DNA of 64,000 bases from Auricularia sp. M13 (lineage: Eukaryota > Basidiomycota > Agaricomycetes > Auriculariales > Auriculariaceae). The notes below the pieces were generated by a model that saw only the letters and a list, made by a program, of their open reading frames with translations, was not told the origin of the DNA and did no database searches. Of the stretch, positions 11,563 to 21,385 are shown piece by piece; position 1 is the stretch's first letter; every line of letters starts with the position of its first letter. The stretch spans positions 3,162,001-3,226,000 of the forward strand of contig CM073198.1 of the NCBI GenBank assembly GCA_037042915.1. Reading direction: 5' to 3'. A program made the position numbers and the translations under genes.

Positions 11563-12015
11563 TTACTTGCGGCCGACCTTCTGCGCCTTGACGACCTTCT
11601 TGACGATTTTGGCCTCCTCCACAAGGAACGCGCGCACGATGCTGTATTCATTGTCAGCACACGCTGAACGTAGGGAATGAAGGAATGCACGCACCGCGAC
11701 TTGACGCAGTCTCCGCACCGCGAACCACCGTATGCGCGCTGGACCGTCTTCTGGCGCTTCGAGATGGTGGCGTATTGCCGCGGGCGCAGGGCAGGGATCT
11801 GGGCACAAGCAGTCAATATGCGAGTAGCAGCAGCGTGAGCGGGATGGAGGACGCACGCCAGGCAGGGCCACGCCGCAGTCACCGCACTTGGGGGCCGACG
11901 CGGGCTTTTTGATGTGGTGGTAGACGAGCTTACCGCCCGGCGTCTTCACGATCCGACGACGGTTCGAGGTCGTGTTGTACGGGTTGCGCTTGCGGAGCGT
12001 CACGCGTTGGGCCAT
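11563..12015 (-). CDS. RPL34: 60S ribosomal protein eL34
   Basis: A structural protein of the large ribosomal subunit. The first exon reads MAQRVTLRKRNPYNTTSNRR and continues through VKTPGGKLVYHHIKKP with a CGDC zinc-knuckle pair. Exon 2 gives the ATISKRQKTVQRAYGGSRCG block and the second CxxC (CGDC). Exon 3 gives RIVRAFLVEEAKIVKKVVK and the basic end AQKVGRK. Three exons, about 115 residues, the normal eL34 size. It is head to head with the ING-family gene (282 bases between start codons). As a ribosomal protein gene it should be strongly expressed. Confidence 0.96.
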   Translation of the reverse strand: MAQRVTLRKRNPYNTTSNRRRIVKTPGGKLVYHHIKKPASAPKCGDCGVALPGVRPPSRSRCCYSHIDCLCPDPCPAPAAIRHHLEAPEDGPARIRWFAVRRLRQVAVRAFLHSLRSACADNEYSIVRAFLVEEAKIVKKVVKAQKVGRK

Positions 12016-12297
12016 TGCTAGAAGGCTGGTGATGGGTATGGGGCCATGGCAGGCGGGCAGACAGGGTATATGCGTACCTGAGTCTTGAGGGGGGAAGGGT
12101 TAGTAGTGGGCGTGACCGGCGGGCGTGGCTTTCCCCAAAGTCCTTTTGATGATGAGCGCAAAGTAGAGTTCAGGCTCCGAAGGATAGCCAGTCTCCGGCG
12201 GGCCGGGCGGACGCAGACTGTGCCAGAGGATCTCGGCCATGTGCGCCACCGCTCCCGAACTTGCCCCCAAACCACCGTGCCCTCGCCGCTGCCCTCG

Positions 12298-13672
12298 ATG
12301 CCGCTGCGCACGTCGCCGTACGAGCATGTGCTGCTGGCAGAATACGCGTCGACGCTGGACGCCCTGCCGCTCGACGTCGCGAAGAACATCGCCGACCTGC
12401 GCGAGCTCGACGGCGTGCTCAACAACTCGATGATCCAGATCACCCACAAGCTCAACACCCTCACCGACCTGCTCGAGGACCCCGCCTCGACGGCCGAGCT
12501 GCGCTTCACCGCCCTCGTCGACGTCGCGGAGGAGGCGGCGCGTCTCAAGCTCGGCACCGACGACAAGATTCGCGTCGTCACCCAGACCGCGGACCTCGTA
12601 TGCAGCCCATTTCTTACCGTTCTATAGAGCCAGGCCACTCACGCCCCGCACAGCTGCAGAGCCAGCGCACGTATCTCGACAACGTTCTCAGACAGGTGGC
12701 ACAGCACGACCCGGCGTTCGCGCCGTCGCGCAACACGTCCAAGACGACGTACCCGACCCTCGTCTTCCGCCCCTTCGCCAATCCCTCGCCGCTCGAGACG
12801 GGCCGCAGGCGCCGCGCCCAGGCTGGAAATCGCGGCTTCGGCGCCGCGGGCGACAACCCCACGCCCGCCAAACGCCGCCGCACCAACAACGACGATGGCG
12901 ACCACCGGCCCGTGCGCCGCGAGCGTGATGCCGAGCCCGTCGAGCGCAACGGTCGCAGGAGGTGCGCACTTGCTCTCCTTCCTGGGGCCCACCTGTCCTG
13001 ACGCCGCCTCCCCCACTCACAGAGCCGCGTCGCCGGCCGAGTCGATCCTGTCGATGAACTCGCATCAGCTGCTGCGCGCCGGCCAGCTCAACGGGAACGG
13101 GAACGGCACCCCGAGGTCACGCGGCGGTCGGCCGCCCGCACAGTCCAACAGGAATGGCCAGGGCACCCCGCACGGCGCGGGCCTCATGGACGCCGTCATG
13201 AACGGCAAGGATACCTTTGCGTCGCCCGGAGGGCCTGCACGGTTCGCGCAGCCTGGCGGATTCGCCGACCAGACCTTCGACAGGTGGGAGAATGGCAGCC
13301 AGGGCGTTGCCGTGGGCCCTGACGTCGCCGTGGCGGACGCCGGGGACGACCTCGACGCGGACCAGGACGAGACTCGATACTGCTACTGCGACACGGTCAG
13401 CTACGGCGACATGATTGCCTGCGACGGCGAGGACTGTCCGCGTGAATGGGTGAGTGGACGATGCTGCGCACCCGACTCCGCGCGCTAACGGTGTCCCCTA
13501 ACAGTTCCATCTCGCCTGCACGGGATTGTCGGCGGCGCCCAAGGGCTCGTGGTTCTGCGACGAATGCGCGGCCAAACGCGACAGTAAGCGCAACAGGAGC
13601 CGCAATACCAAGCGGCGTGCGGGCGGCGGGTCGCGCGGTGCAAGGGCGAAGCCTGCGGGCACGCCTTCTTGA
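12298..13672 (+). CDS. ING-family chromatin protein with C-terminal PHD finger
   Basis: ING proteins recruit histone acetyltransferase or deacetylase complexes to H3K4me3 nucleosomes. The ATG at 12298 is the first in frame and opens the ING N-terminal helical domain (YASTLDALPLDVAKNIADLR, then LDGVLNNSMIQITHKL and RTYLDNVLRQVAQHD). The middle is basic and disordered with a clear nuclear localisation stretch (PAKRRRTNN). The C-terminal PHD finger is split by an intron: YCYCDTVSYGDMIACDGEDC then EWFHLACTGLSAAPKGSWFC and DEC, giving the C4HC3 zinc ligands and the aromatic residues of the methyl-lysine pocket. Ends with a basic Arg/Gly tail. Whether it is the Yng1 (NuA3), Yng2 (NuA4) or Pho23 (Rpd3L) orthologue cannot be decided by eye. 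An NTO1-type NuA3 subunit lies 28 kb to the right. Confidence 0.9.
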
Positions 13673-13961
13673 ATTCTGCCGTCCGGAAGCGGCAGGCTCG
13701 GTTACGTCGTTGTAGTGTTGTAATCGCGCGGGATAGTTGACCGTTATGTTGTGTGCCCGTTTGTACGAATAATAGATACGAGGCCGGCTGCTCTGTTTTC
13801 TCCTGTCATTCCGCCATCCTTGGGGAAACTGAGAACCGCGCCGGCAGTGCCGCACAGCGTACAGCCACCCGGGTGAAGACGACTCTTAACCGCAGGCTGT
13901 TTGCAGCCAGAACTTGACTTGAGACTCGCCATCGTCTGGCGTTGCCTATGACCTGCACAGT

Positions 13962-16179
13962 ATGAGCGGCAGCAGCAAGCCAGCCACACCGGCGTCCAAA
14001 GCAGGCTCAGCGTCGCCGCGGTCGATTGCGGAGCTCGCCAAGGCCGCCCAGTCGTACCCGTACGATGGCACAAAGTCCCTCAAGGACATCCTCGTCGGCG
14101 CGAGTGCCTTGCGGAAACAGGCAGACCAGTATGTAGCGGATGGCGATCTCGAGAACGCCTTCATATGCTATGCCCGCGCGGCCACCATCGTCGTCGAGCG
14201 CGTGCCCACCCACTCGAATTACCGCGAGCTCTCCCATGTGCACAGACACAACCTGACCCTTGTGCGTACCGTTGCTGTCTTCATTGTTATGACTAACTAG
14301 CTACATCTGCTACAGAACGGCAACGACATCCTGCAGAAGCTGGGCGAGCTCAGGCCGACACTCAGCGACCGGTTCGAGAAGTACCAGGCGCAAACCAAGC
14401 AGGGGACCGAGGCGAGCGCGGCGACGAACGAGCGTCTGCGTCTCGCCCGCGAGCAGCAGGCACGCGAGCACGCGGAGAAACAGGCGCAGCGCGAGGCCGC
14501 CAAGCGGCAGGCCGAGGAGAACGCCGACGCCGTGCGACGGCACCAGGAGCAGGAGCGGCGCAAGATTGAGGCCGAGACACGGCGGCGCGCGGAGGAGCAG
14601 TTGAAGAAGGACGAGGAGGCCGCCCGCCGGCGCTGGGCGGAGCAAGAGGCTGCGCGCAGGGCCGCCGAGGACGCCGCGCGCCGCGAGGAGGAGGACCGCA
14701 AACGCTGGGACCTCAGCCAGCTGCAGACCTCCTTGGGTGCCTCGACCTCTGCTGCGGCCGCGGCTGCGCAGACGCGGCCGATCGAGTACAAGGCGCCGTC
14801 CCGTGGCGAGGACGAATACTTCATGCCGAAACCGCATCCGCTCGAGAGCCCGCGCGAGGTGGACGACAGCTCCTCCGACTACGGCGGCCCCTCGCAGCAC
14901 ACATTGCATCACCCCCAGCCCCAACGACCCCCGCCCGGACGAGGGTAAGTTCTCACGCGCCATGCATTCCGTGCGTCGCCATTGACTCGGACACACAAGG
15001 AAACCCATCGAACCCATCACGACCACCAGCCCACCGCCAGGCGAACCTATACATTACCCGAAACTCATGAGCCCGCACCAGCGCACGCAGGGCTACGCCC
15101 CATCTCTCCAGTCGATGTTCATGACCGCTCCCCCACCCGTGGACATCCCGCAAACTGGCGCGCTCGGACTCAGCTTCAACCCAGGCGGCTTCGGAAGTGG
15201 CAGTAGCAGCGGCGGCTCGCTCTACTCGCATCCGCTCCCGCAGCCTTCCCAGCCGTTCTTGTTCGGAAATGCGAAACAGCCGTTCCAGGTGCAGTCGCGC
15301 CTGTCGCAGTATCCGTACGCACAGCGCCCTGGCGCTGGGCCTGCTCCGCAGCCGGCCCGACCGCCCAAGGAGTACGGAAACGGCTACCCCGCGCGTGCAA
15401 CGCCGCCTCCAGCGAGGGCTGATCCACCGCTGGTCAAGGCGAGCGAGCTCCCGCCGTCTGCGCTGCGCAGTCCCGAGCTCAAGCCCGTGGTGTTCCCGCG
15501 TGAGGTGCTCCCGCGCTTCGTGAGCATTGCGGCGTACAACACGTCGAAAAACCTCGAGACGTGCGGGCTGTTAATGGGCCGCTTGAAGAAGAGCGGGAGG
15601 AGCTACGTCGTGACGACGCTGTTGATCCCCAAGCAGCATGCGACGAGCGACACGTGCTCTATGGACGAAGAAGAGCTGCTGGTCGATTTCCAGATGCAGC
15701 GGGACCTCATCATCCTGGGATGGATTCACACCCATCCTACGCAATCTTGTGCGTGGGTTCTCGTTGCTGCGAACGCTGCTCATCGTTCTTGCCTAGGTTT
15801 CATGTCCTCCGTGGACCTGCACACGCATTGTGGTTACCAGAGCATGCTGCCTGAGGCTTTCGCCGTTGTATGCGCGCCCAAGTCGAAGCCCAAGTATGCT
15901 CTGTCCCAGAAACTGCGTCGCCGTCCTCACCGCCTCAGCAGCTTTGGCATTTTCCGGCTTACCGACCCGCCTGGCATCCAGACGATTAAGGCGTGCACGG
16001 CCAAGGAGGCGTTCCACCCACATTCGCCCGACGTGCCGATATACACCGTGCGTCCCTTCCACAGTAACTGCCTGCCGCTGACGCTGGTTCTGGTCTCGCA
16101 GGATGCCGACAAGGGCCACGTGCAGATGCAGGACAACCTCCCGCTGGAGATCGCAGACCTCCGCGCGCATAATTTCTAA
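13962..16179 (+). CDS. AMSH/STAMBP-type JAMM deubiquitinase (Sst2-like)
   Basis: A zinc-dependent, K63-linkage-type deubiquitinase acting on endosomal cargo with ESCRT-0. The N-terminal part (SIAELAKAAQSYPYDGTKSL to YRELSHVHRHNLTL) is the USP8/AMSH MIT-like helical domain. A long Glu/Arg/Ala-rich coiled coil follows (about 14390-14720), then a Pro-rich linker. The catalytic domain starts near LPRFVSIAAYNTSKNLETCG; the Glu in ETCGLLMG is the JAMM glutamate. The zinc motif becomes HTHPTQSCFMSSVDLHTH once a 48-base intron (15749-15796) is removed, followed by YQSMLPEAFAVVCAPK. A second intron (15894-15938) gives NSFGIFRLTDPPG. Both introns are multiples of three with no in-frame stop, so retained introns would still be translated. 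The two AMSH-specific inserts that read Lys63 linkages appear present. It has more linker sequence than the animal enzyme. Confidence 0.93.
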
Positions 16180-16470
16180 ACTATGCGCGCGACCGTCACT
16201 ACGTATCACGACGAAATCCTTGCCCTCCGTAATTCACACCCACATCCTGATTCCTCTCGTCACGCCCGTCTGCCTTGGTTTCGACAACACGCTTTGCAGT
16301 AGCCTGGAGGTGCATGTACGCTGTCAATGTATAATTTCCCGCAATGGAACGGCCTTCATTTGTACTGCATCCTCTCCGTTTGGCCCCTGTCGACGGGGAA
16401 TGCCATCGCAAGATTGAGTTTTGTTTGGCCGGCGCGGCTTTGATCGTTCCACTTTTGTCACAGCGCTGTC

Positions 16471-18544
16471 ATGTCTGTCATGCCAGACGAGGAAGCCGAG
16501 GAGCTCGCGGCGTTCACGAAGGTGATCAACGCCTTTAGGCATTACGAGCGCGATGCGGTGAGCGAAACGACAGCGATATCGTGCGCTGCTGACTGGAATC
16601 GCTCGCAGTACAATGCGAACAACCGTCGCCGCAAGGACGCGTTCCGCATACCACTCGCAGACCGCGAGCTGCTTAACAAGCTGGGCTGGCACGACAAGCT
16701 CGCGGAGGTCGATCGCTGCATCGCGGCGAATGCGGTCTTCGTCAAGGACATTGTGGCGCAGACGCGCATATTCGGCGAGGCGGGCGAGACGATCGATGCG
16801 CCGTCCGACGGCGAGTACGACGACGACGACGACGACGACGAAGAAGACGAGGAGGAGGACGACAATGGTATTCCAAAGTCCATTGTATCTTCGCTTTACC
16901 CGTGGCTCATCCGTGCATTCTACAGGCCATCGCGAGCCGCATGTCCACGAGCATGTATCGGGGCACGACCACGGGCATGGCGGCCATGGTGTTCACGACC
17001 ACAGCGGCGGCCATGGTCTACACGAGCACAGCGGCGATCATGGTCTACACGACCACGGACATGGCGACCATGGTGTACACGACCACAGCAGCGGTCATTC
17101 GCACGACCGCGGAGGTCACTCGCACGACCATGGCGGCAGCGGCGGCGGCCGTTCGCATGATCATGGGAGCCACGGCAGCCATTCGCACGACCGAGGCCAC
17201 AGCGGCCATTCTCATGCCGCGCACGACCACGGGCACACGCACGGCGGCGCGCACAACCACTCGCATCCCCAATCGCCAACTGCAACCAATACCCAGGTGT
17301 CGCGATCGCACCGCGGTCCTTCGCCGCAGAGCAGGCCGAGCGAGCACGATATGGACAAAGTGCGCAGCACCATAAAGCAGTTCGTGCGCGACTGGAGTGC
17401 AGAGGTGTGTTGGGCCCAAGGGGCACCTTGACTGCCGCATGCTCATTCTGCGCAGGGCAAGCCCGAGAGGGATCAATGTTATAAGCCGATGCTCGATGCT
17501 CTTCTCGAGAGGTTCAAGGATGTATCTGAGGCCGACCGGTGAGTTGTTGTCCTGCGGCGGCGGCGTAGCTGAATTTTTTGAATCAGTGGCGACATTCGTG
17601 TGCTAATTCCTGGTGCTGGCCTCGCACGCCTGGCCTACGACGTTGCGCACTTAGGTGCGTGCTATGTTGTTTTTCGGGTTCGCACGCTGAGATTGGCATA
17701 CAGGCTTCACGTCTCAAGGGAACGAATTCAGTCATTACATGTTGCTGGCTTCGCATTTCATCTTGAACAGGTTCATTTAATGCCTTCACCTCGCATGCCA
17801 CTCCTGACAGGTGTTGGCGCAGGACGTCGAAGATAAATCAGCATACGATATACCCTTTTATCCACTCTTTCTCGAACTTGCGATCCAAGGCGGATCTCCT
17901 AAGGGCTGTCACTGTCCCAGATGTCATGCCGTCTGATATTCTGGGCCGAGATTTCTCCCTTGTGGCTGGTACGGTCAAGGTTTGCTTCTACAGTTCAAGC
18001 GCCCATTTATTTCCTCCAGGTGACTTCGAGGAGGTATATGGATCGAATGCCGACGAATCCGAGCCTCAGCATGGCCAATGGGATGCCATACTGACATGCT
18101 TCTTCATGGACACGGTAAGCGTCGTCTGTGTGGCTGCTTCATATTGACTTGACGTGACTCGACAGGCGAAGAACGTCGTCAACTACCTGCGTATCATCCA
18201 CAAGATCCTCAAGCCCGATGGCATCTGGATAAACCTTGGTAGGAAATCTCTACTCTGTTACCATTATTCTGAATCATTCGGGATAGGTCCACTGCTCTGG
18301 CATTTCGAGAACAATACTTCTAGCGACGTGTCTATTGAGTTGGATCTCGAAGAGCTGAAGAAGGTTATGGACATGGTCGGATTCGAGATCACTGTCTGTC
18401 ACCTTCATTCACAAAGTGCATCGGATGCTCACTGCCGCGCAGTCTCAGCGGTCAATCGATACAACATACGCTGCAACCATGGGTGGGATGCTATCATACA
18501 TGTACACAGCAGAGTTTTGGACAGCGAAGAAGACGACAGAGTGA
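16471..18544 (+). CDS. Carnosine N-methyltransferase-like protein (N2227/UPF0586) with His-rich insert
   Basis: SAM-dependent methyltransferase of the N2227-like family; characterised members methylate carnosine to anserine. Conserved blocks in order: INAFRHYERDA; ADRELLNKLGWHDKLAEVDR; MDKVRSTIKQFVRDWSAEGK; the SAM loop [127 protein letters not shown]; and the end YMYTAEFWTAKKTTE, with a TGA at 18542-18544. About nine introns. Between the second and third blocks, where family members have a short linker, this protein has an acidic run (D7 and mixed D/E) and then 114 residues with 40 His, listed separately. The catalytic core looks intact. Whether a fungus supplies carnosine as substrate is unknown. 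Confidence 0.9.
16979..17265 (+). repeat. Degenerate minisatellite encoding a His/Gly/Asp/Ser-rich segment
   Basis: Inside the methyltransferase gene. The left part (about 16979-17098) is built of 27-base units encoding variants of GHGVHDHSG (GHGLHEHSG, DHGLHDHGHG, DHGVHDHSSG). The right part degenerates into HSHD, HDHG and HGHTHG units. The whole His-rich stretch begins just after an intron at 16866-16922 and ends at AHNHSHPQSP. The composition resembles the metal-binding loops of zinc transporters. Such runs can expand or contract by slippage. Confidence 0.85.
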
Positions 18545-18849
18545 TTTCCATAGTAGCGAATTATACAGTAACTCCGAAAGCACGGGCAACAGAAAACGAA
18601 AAGTCTATGGTAGTACGTACACTTCTGTAAAAACCATGGGTCGCTACCGACGGCTCCCGAGCTCTGAAAGCGGGCGGAGCGCAGTTTCCCAGGTTGGCAA
18701 CCTGGGAAACTGGAAGACTAGAAACCAGTGATAAAGGCGAGATACTGTAGGAATGCCCGGACCAGATAATTTCGGGGGCTCGGCGGAGCAGTGATAGCAT
18801 GCTGCCGATGAGCAGATGATGGTGAATCGATGTTGGGTCCTTCCAAGCA
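18545..18849. other. Convergent 3' region with a long palindrome
   Basis: The methyltransferase and kinase-WD40 genes end tail to tail 305 bases apart. No reading frame is supported. The striking content is the palindrome at 18682-18712, listed separately. Confidence 0.6.
18682..18712. repeat. 31-base palindrome (15-base arms, 1-base centre)
   Basis: CAGTTTCCCAGGTTG at 18682-18696 is exactly inverted as CAACCTGGGAAACTG at 18698-18712 with a single G between. In RNA from either strand it could fold as a stem but with almost no loop, so the DNA palindrome is the stronger reading. It lies 138 bases past the methyltransferase stop and 138 bases past the end of the kinase-WD40 gene, exactly midway between the two convergent stops. 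Confidence 0.85.
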
Positions 18850-21002
18850 CTAGTAGAAAATACGCCAAACGCGGACAGTCATATCCCACGAGCCCGAGAC
18901 CAAGTTCTTCCCATCAGGGGAGAATGCGACAGACTTGACGAAGCCAGTATGTCCTCTGAGGGGGTCGCCAACAGGTTCCCCCGACTCAGCGTCCCAGATG
19001 CGGACCGTCCAGTCCTCCGAGGCGGAGGCGATGTACTTACCCGAAGGTGAGAACGCCACGGAACGGATTTGTTCGGTATGGCCGCGCATCTCACACTTTG
19101 AGCGGCGTGTCGCTATGTCCCACACATAGAGCGCATGTGTGCCAGACAGAGAGGCGATGGAGGTGCCGTCCGGGGAAAAACAGATTGAGTGTATGGGGCT
19201 TTTGCCCACCGTGACCATGCGCGGCTGTCCTCCGGTTCGAGCATTCCAGAGACGAATCGTCCCGTCCTGCGACCCAGACGCAATGGTTGTGCCGCTCGGC
19301 GAGAAGGCGACTGAAGACACCGGACCGGCATGCCCTTGCAGCAGGAGGTCAGGTGAGACTGCAGGGGAAAGTGTCCAGATGCGCAGGGTGGCATCGTCCG
19401 AGCCCGAGACCAGGCGCTTTCCGTCAGGAGAGTACGCAATGCAGTTGACGCACCGCGAGTGTCCCGTCAGGACGTCGCCCACCTGGGCGCCAGTGTCTGT
19501 GTTCCAGCGGCGAACAGTTCGATCATTGCCGCAGGAAGCGATCTCTCGACCGTCAGGCGAGGCGGCGACGCAGCGAACTGGGCCTCTGTGACCGCGCAGA
19601 GGCCCTAGGACCGTTTGGCCGCTGCGAGCGTCCCAGACTCGGACAGTGTTGTCCCAGGAACCAGACACAACACGTGCGCTACACGGTAGGTAGTCCACGG
19701 AGTAGACAGCAGAGGTATGCCCATGAGACGTTTGGCCTGCGCCTGAGTTTATGACGTGTAATGATATCGGTCCTGCGAGGACTCACACAGCGGATCCAGG
19801 TTCGCCTGATCGTTTACTTCGTTGGCTAACAAGTACGGTGAGGTGGGAAGGACACGTACGTGTAGCTCTGTCCAGACAGCATGCATTGTAGGTCGCTTGG
19901 CAGGATCGTGCATCCAGCATTTGAGACAAATGTCCCACCAAGCCTCGGTGAGTTGGAATTGCCCGACGTCGTTGTCGGGACGTGGATGGACTATGTGGGA
20001 GTTTACGTTCCGAATGATGGCTTGGGCAGTACAATCTGGCCATGGTGGCTTTCTGGTAAAAGCCTAAAAGGGCATAAGCAAGAAACCCGTGCCAGAACGG
20101 ACGTAGTCACCTGGAGAATCAGCATGCCGAATGCATATACATCCGTCTGCATCGACTTTGACCGAAGACACACATAGCTCCCATTCTGTGAAGAGTACGT
20201 CTGCGTGACATTGTCGATAAGAAGCTCCGGTGCTGCGAAATTGACCGTGTGCTGTATGCGAATCGATGTGGCGGTGGTCGTGCTCGCATCAGCTTTGCCA
20301 ACCAAGGTGCTCAGACCAAAGTCTGCTAAAAGCGCGTTCCCGAGGTCTGACACCAGAATATTTTCCTGGATAAACGTCAGGAACAACTTTCGCTTAAGAT
20401 TTTGCCTCACGCATTTCAGGTCTCCGTGCACGAGTAAGGCAACAGAGTGAAGGTAGTGTACTGCTTCAGCGATTTGGAGAATCTACACAAAACGGTCGGC
20501 GCCTGTCGCAACTGACATAGGAACACTGACCAACGTCTGCAAGTTGTTCGGTCCGTGTAGTCCTAGGTATTGCAGAAGATTTCCGTTTTGCATGAATGGT
20601 GAGATTATGACGCTGTGCAAGCCATGGACAGTGGTCCCGGTATACGGTAAAATGAAACGGTGATGAGCGTTTCGCGCCGCGTGAAGTTCTCGACGGACAA
20701 GCTGAGAGAGACGTGAACAAATAAAATTTGTGGTAGAGCCGGTCACTTGCCTCGTTGTGTTCAAGGTCGGGAAGGGCGTGGAATATCTTCACAGCAACGG
20801 GAAATACGTGACAATTCGATAGTCTAGCCATCCCTTTGTACACAGTAGCTGTAGCACCCCGGCCAATTCGACGAATAGGATGCATAGTGACTGTGAATGG
20901 CGTATCATTGTCGAAGGACGTCGCGGACAGGGTAATCTGCCCGAGTTCTGCGACTGGTCCAACTGACTTCCGGAGACTGTCGTCGTGATGCAGAGCAGGC
21001 AT
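18850..21002 (-). CDS. TKL-like protein kinase fused to a seven-blade WD40 propeller
   Basis: One continuous gene can be spliced from the ATG at 21002 to the stop at 18850 with consensus splice sites. Kinase part: glycine loop IGRGATATVYKG, VAVKIFHAL with the catalytic Lys, FMQNGNLLQYLG hinge, HGDLKCENILV (Gly replaces Arg of HRD, catalytic Asp kept), DFGLS, FAAPELL, DVYAFGMLILQ, WWDICLKCWMHDPAKRPTM. After a short linker (CAGQTSHGHTSAVYSVDYL) come seven WD repeats, each with GH...SPDG/SPSG...SGS.D.T.R.W patterns, enough for one closed propeller; repeat 5 lacks the GH dipeptide. The HGDLK variant is common in the large kinase expansions of agaricomycetes. The likely role is a signalling kinase with a built-in scaffold; substrate unknown. 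The linker introns (about 19700-19870) are the least certain joins. Confidence 0.85.
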
Positions 21003-21385
21003 GGATAGCAGATGCGAGGATTTTTACACGAAGATACAACTAGAGCAACAGGATGCCGATGAGAGCAAGTTTACAGCACTGGTACTGTTCCCCTGTGCTC
21101 CGTGGTGGCCATCCTGGCTGGCCCGGCCTCGTATAGCGCTGACGGTTTCCCGAAATGTTTATATGGTGTTACCACACCACGTGCTGTGAATGTCTAGGTT
21201 GTGGCGACGCGGACGCTGTATGGGGCGCGTCTGGATCGATTGTTTTGGCGAGGACATGGAATTTTCAGAGGACAAGGTCCGGCGTGCGGGATTTGCAACC
21301 TTAGCGCCGCATACGCCGGCTTTGAGCGAGTCTCTCTTTACTCGTCGTTCGTTCGTTCGTTCGTTCCTTCTCCCGTCCAGACAGC
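21003..21385. other. Divergent promoter region, kinase-WD40 / CAP10
   Basis: 383 bases separate the two start codons. It includes five tandem GTTC units (21347-21366) followed by a pyrimidine-rich run, ending just before the CAP10 ATG, which suits a 5' leader. No reading frame is supported. Confidence 0.5.
21347..21366. repeat. (GTTC)5 microsatellite in CAP10 leader
   Basis: Five exact GTTC copies, 19 bases before the CAP10 start codon and inside a C/T-rich stretch. Likely transcribed as leader sequence. Confidence 0.8.

Noticed and set aside
18545-18627. Alternative C-terminal extension of the methyltransferase to 18627
   Set aside because: Reads a different frame; the frame giving SYMYTAEFWTAKKTTE and stop at 18544 is joined by better splice sites and matches the family end.
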